A stretch of DNA of 64,000 bases from Aporhodopirellula aestuarii (lineage in GTDB: Bacteria; Planctomycetota; Planctomycetia; Pirellulales; Pirellulaceae): positions 1 through 64,000 of the forward strand of contig NZ_JAMQBK010000081.1 in the NCBI RefSeq assembly GCF_023701485.1, given 5' to 3'. The translations under genes and the position numbers were made by a program. Below, piece by piece: positions 18,593-28,213 of this stretch. The notes beneath the pieces were generated by a model. It was not told the origin of the DNA. It saw nothing but the letters and a program-made list of their open reading frames with translations, and ran no database searches. Each line of letters opens with the position of its first letter. Position 1 is the first letter of the stretch.

Positions 18593-21500
18593 TTACTGAT
18601 CACTGTCAATTTTCAGTTCGGAAATCTCCGGCGGCCCCGAGCACGATTCAATCTGAAGGCGAAGTCTGCTGGTCGTGACTGGTTCAAAAACATGCTGCTT
18701 GCCATTCCCGCAGGAGTCGCCTGATGCAAGATCGTGCCATTGATCTTCTTTCCAGGCCTGAACGCGATAGTTTGTGATGTGGTTGCCAACCTCATTGATC
18801 TGAACACGATTGAATGTTTGCGGCTTAATCCAATCAGCCTCCAACCATTGCGGATGATCGGACGCGGCCTCCCACGCAGTTTCCGGATTTTCGTCATTGC
18901 TTTTGAACGCCTCATGAAAGGGGAGCTTTTCACTCTCTACATGCATGCTCGACGCACTCATGCGGGCAATCGTCGCGAGATTTGCAGGCCGTTCAATAGG
19001 TTCGGGATATGTCGTGTCAGGAACCGCGGAGACGGAAAACTCGTACGTTCCGGAACCGACCTCATAGATCACATAGTTCCCGACCGCGTCGCTCAGTTCC
19101 TCGCCGCAAAAGAGGACGCCTTCGGCTTGTTCCGCGAGGATATCACCTTCTCGCACGTGCGCCTTGCTGACGGCGGGGATGTAAACTTTGGCGGAGCAAT
19201 TAACCGGAATTTCAATGCAGTAGTTGGCTGAAGACTTGGTACGAGTCCAGTTCACCGTGATCCTGCCATAGCCGGACAGAAACTTCGTTTTGGCAAATGT
19301 CAAATCGCCGACGGGCGTGGGCTTGATAAGGAAGTGACGCATCCCGGGTCTTTCAGGATCCGGGCGAATTCCGCCAAAGCCCTTGATGAAGTACCCACCG
19401 ATCCCGGTGTAACAAGTATGGATTCGGCTATCACCCAACGACGACCAGCGTTCGGGCCATACCGTTTCATCTTGCGCAATGAAGTAGCCGTAGCTGGGAT
19501 GAGCTTCGTCGCATAACAACTCGTAGACGAGGTCCATGCGCTCACCGTATTCAGTGAAATAGCGGGTGTAGAGTGCTTGTCCTGAGCTTCCGCAATCGTA
19601 GTACGGGAATTCATAAAGCACTTCGTCGACTAAGCGGTCATACACTTTCTGTCGTTCTGATTCAGGAGGAACGCCCGCAATGAGTGCGAACGCCTGGTTC
19701 ACTTGTTGACCGTTTCCGTAGTCACCAGTTTCTGAGTCGTAGGACAGCGTATGAGTGGCTCGACGTTGTACGTTCAACCGGTCCGAATAAGTTTCCGCGT
19801 CGACATTCTTCCCCAAGGCGGTAGCAATCTTCACGGCTCGATCGAGCATGAAGGCATACAAACAATTATTGAAGTGAGCCGCCTCCGGTGAATTGCTACT
19901 GTCCCAGAAATTTCCCTTTGGGGTGCACCAATCACCGAGCCCGGGGAATTGCCGTTCACCATGTTCGCCGATGATGAGCGCACCGCCGGTGGCGTAGTTG
20001 GAGTTTTCGAACAACCAGGTCATCCACTGTTCCATGGATGCGTAATTGTCTTCCAAAATCTTTTTGTCGCCGAGCATCTGATAGGTCGCCCAGATCGTGA
20101 TCGGGCTGTTGGCTTTCCACATCAAAAAGGGCCGATCTTGTTCGTTGATGACCGCACGTATTCTCCCATCGGGGAACTGAGCGTCTCGCATGAACTGTGT
20201 GTATTGATCCATGTAGGCTCCGCTTTCAAAATTCGGCAGAGCGTCACCGTATATCGCCGCAACGGTAACCTCGCCCCATCCGCGACGTTCGCGATGAGGA
20301 CAGTCCATCAAGATGCCGTCCAGCGTATTGGCGATATACGTGTCGATGTTCATTTCGTAAATGCGGTTGAGCAATTTGTTTGAACACTCAAACGCGCTGG
20401 TCCGTTTTCGATTACTCGTGATGACATATCCCGTGATGTCGTCCAACGTCGGCGCGGCTTCGAGACCGCTTACGGTGATCCAGCGTCCGCCGGCAAGATT
20501 GAAACGGTTTGTAAATAATCCTTCCCCGGTTTTGTCGAAGACGTATTCGCTCTTCTGGTTCCAGTTGCAGCGTTTTTCCTTTTGATCCGTAATTTCAAAC
20601 AACACTTTCTGCCCAACTTTTCCGCCACGAAGGTGAATTTGAAAGTGGCCGGAATAGTTTCGTCCCATGTCGATCACAAAAGCCTCATCCTCAAGCGGCG
20701 TGACACTGCACGGTGTGATTGTTTCGTATTTGACTTGGGGTTCGACCATCTGAGCGCTCAAGGTCGCAGGAATGTCGCCTTCCCAGACTGTCGCTTGGTC
20801 CCACTGCGTGTCGTCGCAGTTCGGCTGATTCCAATCCGAGATCCCATTGCGGGCATCGATGCGTTCGCCACCGAAATCGAGGATGTTCCAGTCCCCGATG
20901 TACTCACTGTGGCTCTTACGACATTTCCACGTCTCATCCGTCACGAGTGTTTTGGTTTCTGTGGCACTGCCAATCTCGATCTGGGCCTTGAAAGCAAAAG
21001 GCGGAGTCCGGTATTCGGTAACTCGCCGCCACCGAACCCATCCGGCTGCGTGCCAGATCGCGACCACGTTCTTGCCCGGTTTCAAATAGTCACGAAGATC
21101 GTAAGTCAGATAAGGAATCCGTTTCTTCATGAACGTTTGTGCCGGGTTCATCACACCGTCGCCGACCTTGCGTCCGTTGACATAAAGTTCGTGATAGCCG
21201 AATGAAGCAACGTAGGCGAACGCGGTCGAAGGGCTTTGAGACAAAGAGAACGTTTTGCGGAACCAGTTGTGGTCGGTTTCGAGTTGATCCTCCTTGTGAA
21301 TCCAGGAGCCTAGCCAGTCGTTTGAATTCAGTAGGCCGATCGTGAAACGTGCAGGTGCGCTCCAATCGCTAGTTGCTCCTGCCGCGTCCCGAACTCTTAC
21401 CTTCCAGTAACAGGTCATTCCAGACGTAAGCCGCTCGCCCGCGAAAACGATGTTTTGAGAATCGGATTGCTCGACCAGCCCACTGTCCCACAGATCACCT

Positions 21501-21760
21501 TGATTGGCGTTGAGTTTCGTGAGACTGCTCGCGACGACGACTCGGTATCCCGTCTGTCGCTGATTTCGCTCGGCCAGCGTATCGACGAGCTTCCAACTGA
21601 GCCTTGGACACGTATTGTCGATTCCTAATGGGTTAGTCCGATACTCGCAACGCAAATCCACCGGGGCCACGGCAGCAAAACCGTTGGTAGACGCAAAGAC
21701 AAGCGTCATCCAAAGTATCGATTGATACGTGCGTCGATCGAAGGATGGTAGGGCGTTCAT
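18593..21760 (-). CDS. GH78 alpha-L-rhamnosidase with C-terminal discoidin domain and variant catalytic loop
   Basis: A 1055-residue secreted GH78 protein. The ATG at 21760 leads into a signal peptide; a TTG eight codons upstream also opens the frame. Family marks are LRCEYRTNPLGIDNTCPRLSW, ASFGYHELYVNGRKVGDG, DCPHRERRGWGEV and ETVWPERWSS. In the catalytic segment the first Asp and the general-acid Glu are kept. The GD pair expected after the Trp is replaced by GE with one residue fewer, so the third acidic residue is shifted. From about residue 905 (ATIARMSASSMHVESEKL) to the end, an F5/8 type C (CBM32-like) domain with TSRLRLQIES is present, probably for galactoside or glycan binding. It lies between a sulfatase and the GH-A gene. 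Confidence 0.91.
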   Translation of the reverse strand: MNALPSFDRRTYQSILWMTLVFASTNGFAAVAPVDLRCEYRTNPLGIDNTCPRLSWKLVDTLAERNQRQTGYRVVVASSLTKLNANQGDLWDSGLVEQSDSQNIVFAGERLTSGMTCYWKVRVRDAAGATSDWSAPARFTIGLLNSNDWLGSWIHKEDQLETDHNWFRKTFSLSQSPSTAFAYVASFGYHELYVNGRKVGDGVMNPAQTFMKKRIPYLTYDLRDYLKPGKNVVAIWHAAGWVRWRRVTEYRTPPFAFKAQIEIGSATETKTLVTDETWKCRKSHSEYIGDWNILDFGGERIDARNGISDWNQPNCDDTQWDQATVWEGDIPATLSAQMVEPQVKYETITPCSVTPLEDEAFVIDMGRNYSGHFQIHLRGGKVGQKVLFEITDQKEKRCNWNQKSEYVFDKTGEGLFTNRFNLAGGRWITVSGLEAAPTLDDITGYVITSNRKRTSAFECSNKLLNRIYEMNIDTYIANTLDGILMDCPHRERRGWGEVTVAAIYGDALPNFESGAYMDQYTQFMRDAQFPDGRIRAVINEQDRPFLMWKANSPITIWATYQMLGDKKILEDNYASMEQWMTWLFENSNYATGGALIIGEHGERQFPGLGDWCTPKGNFWDSSNSPEAAHFNNCLYAFMLDRAVKIATALGKNVDAETYSDRLNVQRRATHTLSYDSETGDYGNGQQVNQAFALIAGVPPESERQKVYDRLVDEVLYEFPYYDCGSSGQALYTRYFTEYGERMDLVYELLCDEAHPSYGYFIAQDETVWPERWSSLGDSRIHTCYTGIGGYFIKGFGGIRPDPERPGMRHFLIKPTPVGDLTFAKTKFLSGYGRITVNWTRTKSSANYCIEIPVNCSAKVYIPAVSKAHVREGDILAEQAEGVLFCGEELSDAVGNYVIYEVGSGTYEFSVSAVPDTTYPEPIERPANLATIARMSASSMHVESEKLPFHEAFKSNDENPETAWEAASDHPQWLEADWIKPQTFNRVQINEVGNHITNYRVQAWKEDQWHDLASGDSCGNGKQHVFEPVTTSRLRLQIESCSGPPEISELKIDSDQ

Positions 21761-21850
21761 GAGTAGGGATGCGATCAGATTCAATTGATCAGAAATGTTG
21801 GCGAAAAAGGCCGCGAGTAAACGATGAAAGAGAAACGAGTTTGGTTTCGG

Positions 21851-23299
21851 TTATTCCTCGTTTTCTTTAAACAGAGAAGCGAACTCTTGATGGATCTCCG
21901 GATGTAGCTTTGCGAGATTCGTCGTCTCACCGGGATCGGATGACAGGTCGAATAATTGGGTCGGTTGGTCCAGACCGTAGCGACCGGCTTTCCAATTGCC
22001 ACGGCGAGCCGCTTGAAAGACTTCGCCGACAACGCCCGAGTTCGGGTCGCCGACTTGCTTGCCAAATTCCCAGTACAACGTTCGTTCCGGAATCGGGTTT
22101 GGCTCGTCACTGAGCAGCGGATAGATCGACGTTCCGTTCGTTTTGACTCGAGGAACCGAAAGCAGTGAAACGCCGGCGATGTCGGCAAACGTGGGCAGCA
22201 CGTCGGCAAAAGCCCACGGCGTTTCGTCAACTCGGCCGGTTTTGATCCTTGCCGGCCAGTGAGCAATCATTGGTACGTGAATGCCGCCGTCGAACAGGTC
22301 TCGTTTCATGCCCTTGAAAGGTGCGGCGGCCTCGAAGAAGTCGGGATCGCCACCGCCCTCATCGTGAGGGCCATTGTCCGATGTGAAAATGATGAGCGTG
22401 TTGTCAACGATGCCGCGCTTGTGCAACGTGCCAACGATCTTGCCAACATAGGCGTCTAAGGCAGTGACCATGCCGGCGAGTGTTGCACGCGGCCGATCGA
22501 CCGGCTCGGGATAGTACCACGCGTACTGGTCTGATGGTTCGCCGGTCGACATTCCCGCGTACGGAGTTTCATCAAACTGCGATTCGTACGGTTTGACAAA
22601 TTCGTCCGGCGCGGCGAGTTCGGCGTGTGGGGATGAAAACGCGAGCATCACAAAGAACGGATTCTCGTGATCTTCGCTGATGTAGTCGATCGCCTCTTGG
22701 GCAAACAGCTCTTGCGCGTAAGCCCCCTTCTTACCGCCCTCGTTCTCGGTGATGCGTAGTTTCCGACCGTCGTGCCATAAAATCGTCGGGTACTGCCGGT
22801 GGCCTTCGAGAATCGAATACATGCCGAACCACGTATCAAACCCCATTGCCAAAGGATCGGTCACGCCCATTTGTGATCCGATGGAATACTTGCCAAACAA
22901 GGCGGTGTCGTACCCCGCATGCTTGAGCACGTGCGCCATCGTGACGTCGATATCGGCCAACTGAACTTTGTTGGAATTGTTCTGCATCAACCGTCCATCA
23001 CGTCCCGTGAATAGCGAAACACGAGAAGGCGAACAAACAGTGTTGCCCGCGTACGCGTTCGTGAACCGGATTCCGTCCGCAGCGAGACGATCGAGATGGG
23101 GCGTCTTGATCGGCGTGTTGCCATACGCACCGATTTGATTGAACCCCAAGTCGTCAGCCAAGACGAAAATGATGTTGGGAGCTTCAGGCGTTGTAGGTTC
23201 AGTCGCTTTCGAGAGCGAGAGCGCCGCGAGACCGAGCGAACAGAAAATGATGCAGCGGAACAGGTGCTTGGAACGCGGACGAGTTCGAGAGAATGTCAA
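21851..23299 (-). CDS. Exported arylsulfatase-type sulfatase with TTG start
   Basis: A 482-residue sulfatase. No ATG lies near the true N-terminus. The TTG at 23299 is preceded by GGAGAG, overlaps the upstream stop as TTGA (23296-23299), and opens a signal peptide (residues 13-31). The frame stays open far upstream to 23701, but that part reads as arginine-rich shadow of the neighbouring gene. Sulfatase marks are FVLADDLGFNQIGAYG, CSPSR with C89, ALFGKYSIG, FTSDNGPHDEGGG, and the terminal LFDLSSDPGETTNLA. The Lys region and the HAELAAPDEFVKPYE segment fit family S1. It probably desulfates a polysaccharide fragment in the periplasm or outside. It sits between the BNR_4 and GH78 genes. Confidence 0.92.
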   Translation of the reverse strand: MTFSRTRPRSKHLFRCIIFCSLGLAALSLSKATEPTTPEAPNIIFVLADDLGFNQIGAYGNTPIKTPHLDRLAADGIRFTNAYAGNTVCSPSRVSLFTGRDGRLMQNNSNKVQLADIDVTMAHVLKHAGYDTALFGKYSIGSQMGVTDPLAMGFDTWFGMYSILEGHRQYPTILWHDGRKLRITENEGGKKGAYAQELFAQEAIDYISEDHENPFFVMLAFSSPHAELAAPDEFVKPYESQFDETPYAGMSTGEPSDQYAWYYPEPVDRPRATLAGMVTALDAYVGKIVGTLHKRGIVDNTLIIFTSDNGPHDEGGGDPDFFEAAAPFKGMKRDLFDGGIHVPMIAHWPARIKTGRVDETPWAFADVLPTFADIAGVSLLSVPRVKTNGTSIYPLLSDEPNPIPERTLYWEFGKQVGDPNSGVVGEVFQAARRGNWKAGRYGLDQPTQLFDLSSDPGETTNLAKLHPEIHQEFASLFKENEE

Positions 23300-24789
23300 A
23301 GGGAACTCTCCAGGTTTTTGGTGCGGATGATTGGTTTGAGATGGAAGTCGATGACGTGTAGCGGTGAGGGGACTCCGTCGACCGGACCGGTCTCGGTGGT
23401 TCGAATGACTTTGGTGGGAGCGGCCTGGACGTAGACGGAAAGAATTCTTTCGTTTTCCCATCGTGCAACGTCCACCAAGGGTTCTCCGAAAGTTGTTTGT
23501 TCGGGAGCAGCAAGTCGTTCCCACTGCCACTTGCTTTGCGACGCATTCGGGATTCCGCGAGCAATGAACAATTGATAGCCGTCGTTGACTTCGTCGGTGT
23601 ACACCAAAACTAACACGCCGTCTTTGTCTCCAACGAGCTTCGGGCGTTGTCCCGAAAACGGTAAGACTTCCAGATTCCACCGTCCATTGACGCCACGCCA
23701 ATAGTGGTGATAACGATGCTCGAAGCGGCCTGCTTGTAGCTGTCTCACAATCACGTGGACGCTGCCATCATCGAACGCGTAGTGAGTGTTTTGGTTCGCA
23801 ATACCGCTTTCCGGAGCGATGGGAAAGACGACCAATCCAGGTGTATTGAGATGAAGAGGATTCGTACCAGTCACGCCGATGAATTTTCCATTTGAGTTGC
23901 GCCACGTTTTTCCGATGTCGTCACTGTAGGCGTAACACAGGTCATGTTGATTTCGCGGATCAGTCCTCTCAAAACGGTCTCGCCAAACCCAAGTGGCATG
24001 AAGTCGTTGGTTTGAAAACGACAACGAGTTCATGTAGGGACATCGATATGGGCTGGTGCGACCGTTGTGTTCATAAACACCAATATCACGCGCGATGAAC
24101 TTCCCCATTCCCGGCACCCATTCGTGGGAATCGCCGTCGTATCGTTCGATCACGCCATCACCATTTCCCGATGTCACCGCCCGGTAATACAGCATCAGGT
24201 CGCCATCAGGGGAAGAGAAAAAGCGTGGATACGTCACTTTTGAGGACGTCTCGATCGATCCCAATTTATGCTGAACCGGCCCAAACAGACTTTTCTCCCA
24301 AGCAAACGATTCCGGTCGGTTGGCCACGTGCTGTTTCGACACACGATAATTCAGCGGAGTCGCGTGATGATCAAATGCCAAGTGGATGGTTCCATCCTTG
24401 CTGGAAATGCCGATGACCACTGTGTTGTGAGAATCGTTCGACTCAAATCGATGATCGTCAAAACGAATCACTGACCAATCCGAATCAGGCAGCTTTCGTC
24501 GCGCCAAACACACCTGTCGGTTCGCGTCGACATAGGCGACGTATTGGTAGCCTCGGTGAGAGACGATCGGTTGTTGCTGGTGGGAGCGACCGTTGACGGT
24601 ACCACCAAAACGAGCAGCCGGACCGTCGGCAAACGTCAACGCGTGAGCATCCACGATCGTGTTCTCGATTTTCTGGAAATCGCCAGCGAGTACGCTGCGG
24701 GGGAACAACACCGCTGCCACGTAAAAGGAGCCCAAGACGATTGCGCGAGCGGCGACGTGCATGCGAAAGTATTTAGTAAGAGTTTCCAT
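23296..24789 (-). CDS. Exported BNR_4 beta-propeller protein, possible polysaccharide lyase
   Basis: This 497-residue protein has a signal peptide (residues 12-35) and a BNR_4-type seven-bladed propeller. Visible features are the NGRSHQQQPIVSHRGYQYVAYVDANRQVCLARR opening (in blocks), DSHNTVVIGISSKDGTIHLAFDHH, YPRF, and DLCYAYSDDIGKTWRNSNG. BNR_4 propellers include the ulvan lyases of families PL24 and PL25, where a catalytic His and Tyr pair sits in the DSHN and HLAFDHH region. Equivalent His residues are present here, so a lyase role on uronic-acid/rhamnose polymers is plausible but unproven; many BNR_4 proteins have no known activity. Its stop overlaps the TTG start of the next sulfatase, and the GH106 gene lies 15 bases downstream of the promoter side. 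Confidence 0.83.
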   Translation of the reverse strand: METLTKYFRMHVAARAIVLGSFYVAAVLFPRSVLAGDFQKIENTIVDAHALTFADGPAARFGGTVNGRSHQQQPIVSHRGYQYVAYVDANRQVCLARRKLPDSDWSVIRFDDHRFESNDSHNTVVIGISSKDGTIHLAFDHHATPLNYRVSKQHVANRPESFAWEKSLFGPVQHKLGSIETSSKVTYPRFFSSPDGDLMLYYRAVTSGNGDGVIERYDGDSHEWVPGMGKFIARDIGVYEHNGRTSPYRCPYMNSLSFSNQRLHATWVWRDRFERTDPRNQHDLCYAYSDDIGKTWRNSNGKFIGVTGTNPLHLNTPGLVVFPIAPESGIANQNTHYAFDDGSVHVIVRQLQAGRFEHRYHHYWRGVNGRWNLEVLPFSGQRPKLVGDKDGVLVLVYTDEVNDGYQLFIARGIPNASQSKWQWERLAAPEQTTFGEPLVDVARWENERILSVYVQAAPTKVIRTTETGPVDGVPSPLHVIDFHLKPIIRTKNLESSL

Positions 24790-24804
24790 TGTTTGATGAA
24801 TGCG

Positions 24805-27800
24805 CTATGGTTCCAACGTTTTGCGGATCGCGAAGTCGAGTTTGACCGGACCTAACAATCCGGATTCGAGCAGCGGTGAATCTTGAGTGTGGAACTTCCA
24901 CGTAGTGAATGTCTTCGCCTTTGTCGCTGGGCGCTGCGTGCTGTTCTCCAACCACGCGGGGATTTCCACGATCAATCCCTCACCGGGCTTCACGTTCGGC
25001 TCGTAGCGTTCGACCGACTCGAATCGTTCGTCACCGATCAGCCGATTGACCCACAAGTTGGTGACGCGAATCTCCAGTTGATTTTTGCCGGGTTGAACCA
25101 GCCCCGTAACCTCGACGTTGAAAGGTGGTTTCCACAACGTTCCGACATCTTCACCATTGAAGATGACTTCGGCGAACAGTTTGACGTCGCCAAGATCCAG
25201 TCGAACCAATCGATCCCTTCCAATTCGGTCTGCCGGAACATCGAAGTTTTTGCGGTAGATAGCGGTTCCCGAGAAATACTTTAGTTCCGGATCGCTGTGC
25301 TCCGTCCACGAAACCAAACGGTCCAAAACGACGTTCTCAGGTCCCCAGACGCGAGGACATTGCAACTTCCAATCCGTTGAGAGATCGATCGCCTCGGGTA
25401 TCGTCGGGACTTCCAACGAGTTGCGATTTCCATCCGAATAGACCAACTCGTACGTGCCCGGTTCCCAGGCGTGTAGAGCGATGCTTTCGCTCGAAATTGC
25501 CAATGTTGCCGGTTCCGCCGAGGCAGGAATCGGATTGGTCACACGATTCAAAACGAGCATTTCGTTTTGGTTCACTACCGTTGAGAACTTCTCCTGACCG
25601 ACGGAATAATTCACCCGCAGTTGCTTCAGAGATCCAGGGGCGGGATCGAGGCCAAAAAGATCCCATTTCACTTCGACATTGATCGCGTTGTTGGCGATCT
25701 TGGATCTTACTCGCTCGGTCACGTCGACGTGACGACTAGCATCGCCATTCAGATCGCCATAGGTCGCGCGGTGGATGACGAGTGATTCGGCCCGTTTTTC
25801 TCCGTTCGAAAAAGGAGTCGAGCCATTATGCAGGATGTCGACGACGGAGCGATTTTTCGATGGTTCATCAAAGACTACAAAAATGGCTTCGGCCGAATCC
25901 AAGAACAGTTGCACGCGGGTGCGTCCATCGTCGGTGGGTTCATAAACGGGAGCCTGCTTGATTCCCCCCGTTTGAGCGTTCCATAGTTGCGGTGTTCGAC
26001 CATCGACGCGAAACGTGACTTCGACCTGCCTCGCGACTTCCTGTTGGTTTGAAATCAGATAAACATCCACGTCGTCGATTGAACGGTGAATCCATTCGTA
26101 ACCAACCCCCGAATACAAAGTCGTCGCAATCGGCTGCACCGAATGAAACTCAACGTCGGGTGGAACGTCCAGCGATGCGAGGATCTTCTGAAGCGAACCG
26201 GGCCAGTAAACCTTTCCTTGTCCGACGACGTTTTCGCGTACTTCATTTCCGTCGCACTCACCCCAGAGAGCGTTCGCCGTTTGCTGGAGCACCCGATCAC
26301 TATCCGGATAGTTCTGCAGTCCCGGGGCGCGTTGTGGTTTGGCCCAAACAAGGTGACCGCCGCTCTTCAATAGTTGGTGTGCCTTTTCAAACACCTGCTG
26401 TCGGACCGGTCCTTCGGGCATCACTAGAACGCGGTACTGCATGCGTCCGGGCAAAACGATGCGACCATCCTGGACGGTCAGTTGCATGAATTTGTCGCAG
26501 GAGATTGTGTCGTAGTCGTATCCGTCCGGAACCGCCGGTTGCATGTCGTTGCGGTTCGGACATGCCTGCGGCGCATTCTCGCCTGGAAAGTAGCAAAGGT
26601 CCGCCTGGAAACTACCTTGTTGCAGCAGATATTGACTGCGTGTCAGATATTCGTTCCAGGCTTTCCCTTGTTCGTACCACGTGTTGTTGCGGTTATTCTG
26701 GAACCCCCATGGCCCCATCGTCATCCCGGGGAGAACATCGTTGGCCCACGGTTGATGCACGAAGGTGTGAAAGATGAAACGGTTAACGCCCTGGCAGAAA
26801 AAGTAATCGCCCTGTGCTTTCAAACGGTACGGATGCTGAACAAAGGCTGCGGTAGCGCGTCCCGCCGTGAAGGCTTCCGCTCCAACGATTCGACGCCCGT
26901 TGGTATGGGCGGCTGACGCTGCCATCTTGGACGATCCAAAGTGCAACCCCGGCGGAGTTCGCGCCCACCATTCGCCCATCGGAATATCCGCAACATCAGC
27001 GACGGCAAAGTTATCGAGGTTACCCGGTTTCCCATACGGTTCGATCGACAACTTGAGTCCGCTACGGTGGCATCGATCGGCGAAGTGCTGGTAGTAGTTC
27101 TCGGTCAGCAGATCTGCAATCACACGGCGAAAATCCCAAAGGAAACGCTCACTGACATCCATGTTCGTGACCACTCGTCCGGTCAGTACAGGCAAGTAGT
27201 TTTTGAGATCATATCCCATTCGTTTTTGGAACTCGATCTCAAGACCCTTGGTCCAGTTCTGCTCCATCACCTCATAGCTATCGACGAGAATGTTGTTGAG
27301 CACCTTCCCTGCCAGAGGACCGGCGTCATCAAGCACTTTTTGAACGCAATTCTCCCAGTGCAAATCGACAGCAGCTTTGCTGAGCTTGTCGCACTCGTAG
27401 CCGCGTCCTTCCTGAGGAGCGGGGCGGTTACGAACGGCGGTGGGTGTGTAAGCAAAACGCACGACGGTCCAATCACCGTGGGGAACGTCCCACATGATCT
27501 TTCCCTCGGCAGTCATCTTGTCGCCTAGGTCGACGATTGTGTCGGTGCTGATCACGTCGCCTGGATCAACGGTGCGAGTATCACTCTGGATGTGGTTATC
27601 GCGTTCGAATCCCGCTTTTGCTTGCCAGTTGTCGATACGAAACCCAGGTTTTCCTTGCGACTCGGAGTGTGGCGTGGGAAACGCGAGGACAGCGATGTCG
27701 CGTGAGTAGTTGTCGCGATCAGTTGGCCTTTCTAGTTTAATCGTCACTGGTCGCGGTCCGGCGACTCGTTGCTCGGTCCACGCCACCTTCATCATTGACG

Positions 27801-28212
27801 CTTCGGGCGTGATCCACGGACCTCCACTGCTCGACCATCCCGCACAATTATGAAAGCACACTTCCAAACCGAGTCGATCGGCTTCCTCGATTGCGTGTTG
27901 CATCAGCCGACGCCAATCATCACTCAGGTACTTGACCGGCCCCGGTGACATTCGGCGTTCGATTTGGAATGCCTGAAATCCACCGATGCCGGTTCGCTTC
28001 ATCGCTTCCAAATCAGCAGTGATGCCTTCGCTCGACACATACCCGTTCATCCAGTGCCACCATGTGTGTGGTTTGGCAGAGTTCGGTGGCGATTGGAAAT
28101 GTTCTCGCAGCGAATCGGTCGCGGATAGACTCCAACTGTTAGCACAGATCGAAACGAACACCAATAGTTGCGACAGAATTAGTTTTGCGTGAAATCGGTG
28201 TCCGAAACTCAT
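24805..28212 (-). CDS. Exported GH106 alpha-L-rhamnosidase
   Basis: A 1135-residue GH106 enzyme. The opening LREHFQSPPNSAKPHTWWHW, then NGYVSSEGITADLEAMKRTG and GLEVCFHNCAGWSSSGGPWI, is diagnostic for the family. The barrel continues with LNNILVDSYEVMEQNWT, LKLSIEPYG and AEAFTAG. The C-terminal third has a GH2-like jelly-roll with AVIFNGEDVGTLWKPPFNVEVTG. The ATG at 28212, one base past the upstream stop, begins a proper signal peptide; the frame is open to 28413, but that part overlaps the preceding gene. GH106 enzymes remove alpha-L-rhamnose from complex glycans by inversion. Tight packing with the other GH106 gene and the BNR_4 gene suggests a shared transcript. Confidence 0.93.
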   Translation of the reverse strand: MSFGHRFHAKLILSQLLVFVSICANSWSLSATDSLREHFQSPPNSAKPHTWWHWMNGYVSSEGITADLEAMKRTGIGGFQAFQIERRMSPGPVKYLSDDWRRLMQHAIEEADRLGLEVCFHNCAGWSSSGGPWITPEASMMKVAWTEQRVAGPRPVTIKLERPTDRDNYSRDIAVLAFPTPHSESQGKPGFRIDNWQAKAGFERDNHIQSDTRTVDPGDVISTDTIVDLGDKMTAEGKIMWDVPHGDWTVVRFAYTPTAVRNRPAPQEGRGYECDKLSKAAVDLHWENCVQKVLDDAGPLAGKVLNNILVDSYEVMEQNWTKGLEIEFQKRMGYDLKNYLPVLTGRVVTNMDVSERFLWDFRRVIADLLTENYYQHFADRCHRSGLKLSIEPYGKPGNLDNFAVADVADIPMGEWWARTPPGLHFGSSKMAASAAHTNGRRIVGAEAFTAGRATAAFVQHPYRLKAQGDYFFCQGVNRFIFHTFVHQPWANDVLPGMTMGPWGFQNNRNNTWYEQGKAWNEYLTRSQYLLQQGSFQADLCYFPGENAPQACPNRNDMQPAVPDGYDYDTISCDKFMQLTVQDGRIVLPGRMQYRVLVMPEGPVRQQVFEKAHQLLKSGGHLVWAKPQRAPGLQNYPDSDRVLQQTANALWGECDGNEVRENVVGQGKVYWPGSLQKILASLDVPPDVEFHSVQPIATTLYSGVGYEWIHRSIDDVDVYLISNQQEVARQVEVTFRVDGRTPQLWNAQTGGIKQAPVYEPTDDGRTRVQLFLDSAEAIFVVFDEPSKNRSVVDILHNGSTPFSNGEKRAESLVIHRATYGDLNGDASRHVDVTERVRSKIANNAINVEVKWDLFGLDPAPGSLKQLRVNYSVGQEKFSTVVNQNEMLVLNRVTNPIPASAEPATLAISSESIALHAWEPGTYELVYSDGNRNSLEVPTIPEAIDLSTDWKLQCPRVWGPENVVLDRLVSWTEHSDPELKYFSGTAIYRKNFDVPADRIGRDRLVRLDLGDVKLFAEVIFNGEDVGTLWKPPFNVEVTGLVQPGKNQLEIRVTNLWVNRLIGDERFESVERYEPNVKPGEGLIVEIPAWLENSTQRPATKAKTFTTWKFHTQDSPLLESGLLGPVKLDFAIRKTLEP

Positions 28213-28213
28213 G

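Noticed and set aside
23300-23701. N-terminal extension of the sulfatase frame
   Set aside because: It is Arg-rich, has no signal peptide and is the antisense-like shadow of the BNR_4 gene in another frame; the TTG at 23299 fits much better.
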